From: Nocardioides luti
GTDB lineage: Bacteria; Actinomycetota; Actinomycetes; Propionibacteriales; Nocardioidaceae
NCBI RefSeq assembly: GCF_014212315.1
Contig: NZ_JACKXE010000002.1
Location: forward strand, 1 to 64,000
Direction: 5' to 3'
Length of the DNA stretch: 64,000 nucleotides
Shown here: positions 63,483 through 64,000 of the stretch, piece after piece
Numbering within the stretch: the stretch's first letter is position 1
How the letters are laid out: every line of letters begins with the position of its first letter
The notes under the pieces: generated by a model
Databases searched by the model: none
What the model was told of the DNA's origin: nothing
What the model saw: only the letters and a program-made list of their open reading frames with translations
Translations under genes and position numbers: made by a program

Positions 63483-64000
63483 GTCTCGATCGTCCCGTCG
63501 AGGGAGTAGCCGCGGCGCTCCCAGTAGCCGGGCACGTTGGTGTCGGTCAGCTCGATGCCGGACAGCCACTTGGTGCTCTTGTAGCCGTAGAGCGAGGCGG
63601 CGTAGACCCGGACCGGGCCGCCGTGCGCGTGCGTCACGGGGGCGCCGTACATCCCCAGCGCGACGAGGACGTCGGAGCGACGGGCCTGCTCCAGCGTCAT
63701 GTTCTCGGTGTAGGTGCCGTCGAAGGAGCGGAACCTGATCGCGACGGCCTCCGACGTCGGGGCCGCCGCGTCGAGCAGCACCGACAGCGGCACGCCGCTC
63801 CACGGCACGTCCGGCACCCGCCAGCCGGTGACGCACTGGAAGTCCCAGGTGTGGTCGACCTGCGGCAGCGCCCGCAGGTCGGCGAGCGAGTACGTCGTCG
63901 GGTGCTCGACCAGGCCGGTGACGGCGAGCTCGTAGGTCGACGCGTCGCGCGGCGTGACGCCGCCGGTGACGGAGTAGTAGCGGAACGCGTCGCCCAGCGG
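63479..64000 (-). CDS. Molybdopterin-dependent sulfite-oxidase-like oxidoreductase (C-terminal part, cut by window end)
   Basis: The last 173 residues are visible; the gene enters from beyond the right edge. The molybdenum-binding cysteine is in DFQCVTGWRVPDVPW, and later GAPVTHAHGGPVRVY and YGYKSTKWLSGIELTD match the SUOX/MsrP fold. Coupled by a 4-bp overlap to a cytochrome b, so it probably exchanges electrons with the membrane. Substrate unknown; the signal peptide would be outside the window. Confidence 0.85.
   Translation of the reverse strand, partial: PLGDAFRYYSVTGGVTPRDASTYELAVTGLVEHPTTYSLADLRALPQVDHTWDFQCVTGWRVPDVPWSGVPLSVLLDAAAPTSEAVAIRFRSFDGTYTENMTLEQARRSDVLVALGMYGAPVTHAHGGPVRVYAASLYGYKSTKWLSGIELTDTNVPGYWERRGYSLDGTIET

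Overview
The window is a very GC-rich chromosomal segment of an actinobacterium. Codon use, ribosome-binding sites, the gene families and the gene order fit an actinomycete. Details such as an E. coli-type argininosuccinate synthase, an actinobacterial integration host factor and short palindromic repeats built on TCGAGAC/CTCCTCAACC suggest the Nocardioides neighbourhood. That placement is inferred from memory of such genomes, not from a search. Most of the window reproduces a conserved actinobacterial core order; in Mycobacterium tuberculosis the same blocks are pyrR to ribH and infC/pheST/argC-H. Nearly all core genes are on the minus strand, often with 1-4 bp stop/start overlaps. Small accessory islands on the plus strand interrupt them.

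Layout. 1-457 is the promoter and leader of an rRNA operon that reads leftwards out of the window. 458-10240 (minus) is the complete arginine pathway argC-ACT protein-argJ-argB-argD-argF-argR-argG-argH, followed by a 3-methyladenine DNA glycosylase. 11126-18146 (minus) holds infC-rpmI-rplT, a TrmH-type rRNA methyltransferase, an orphan histidine kinase and pheS-pheT. 18452-29709 is the accessory part: an SseB-like protein, a sulfonate uptake operon (ssuCBAD), a PLP amino-acid deaminase/racemase-like enzyme, a small kinase, a tandem GNAT protein, a divergent SLAC1-type transporter/LysR pair, an aldose epimerase and a PH-domain membrane protein. 29693-35340 (minus) is riboflavin synthesis (ribD-ribE-ribM-ribBA-ribH) behind an FMN riboswitch, running into hisE-hisG. 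35384-49839 (minus, with a plus-strand island at 36634-40423) is rpe, rsmB, fmt, def, priA, metK, coaBC, rpoZ, gmk and mihF. 49983-61535 (minus) is the full pyrimidine operon pyrR-pyrB-pyrC-carA-carB-pyrD-pyrK-like-pyrD1B-like-pyrF plus a small lipoprotein. 61610-64000 holds a TetR/methyltransferase divergent pair and a cytochrome b/molybdopterin oxidoreductase pair cut by the window end.

The blocks are linked in metabolism. carAB makes carbamoyl phosphate for both pyrB and argF; riboflavin feeds the flavoenzymes of the pyr operon; metK, fmt, def, infC and the ribosomal proteins serve translation. Visible regulation includes an FMN riboswitch with a start-site sequestering hairpin, a PyrR-type leader, a possible ARG-box dyad over a leaderless argC promoter, and an infC leader with alternative hairpins, a six-codon ORF and an AUC start codon.

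The most unusual signal is a family of short palindromic repeats. A 39-bp unit occurs just before priA and at the start of the trmH-like gene. Inside argD two 39-bp units lie one within the other, in frame, adding about 26 residues before the PLP lysine. A different element forms six 33-bp tandem units that encode an 11-residue-repeat tail on CarA. The units found inside coding regions have lengths divisible by three, and their stems carry compensatory changes. A second notable signal is a class 1B-like dihydroorotate dehydrogenase without the usual catalytic cysteine, encoded with a PyrK-like subunit next to an intact class 2 PyrD.
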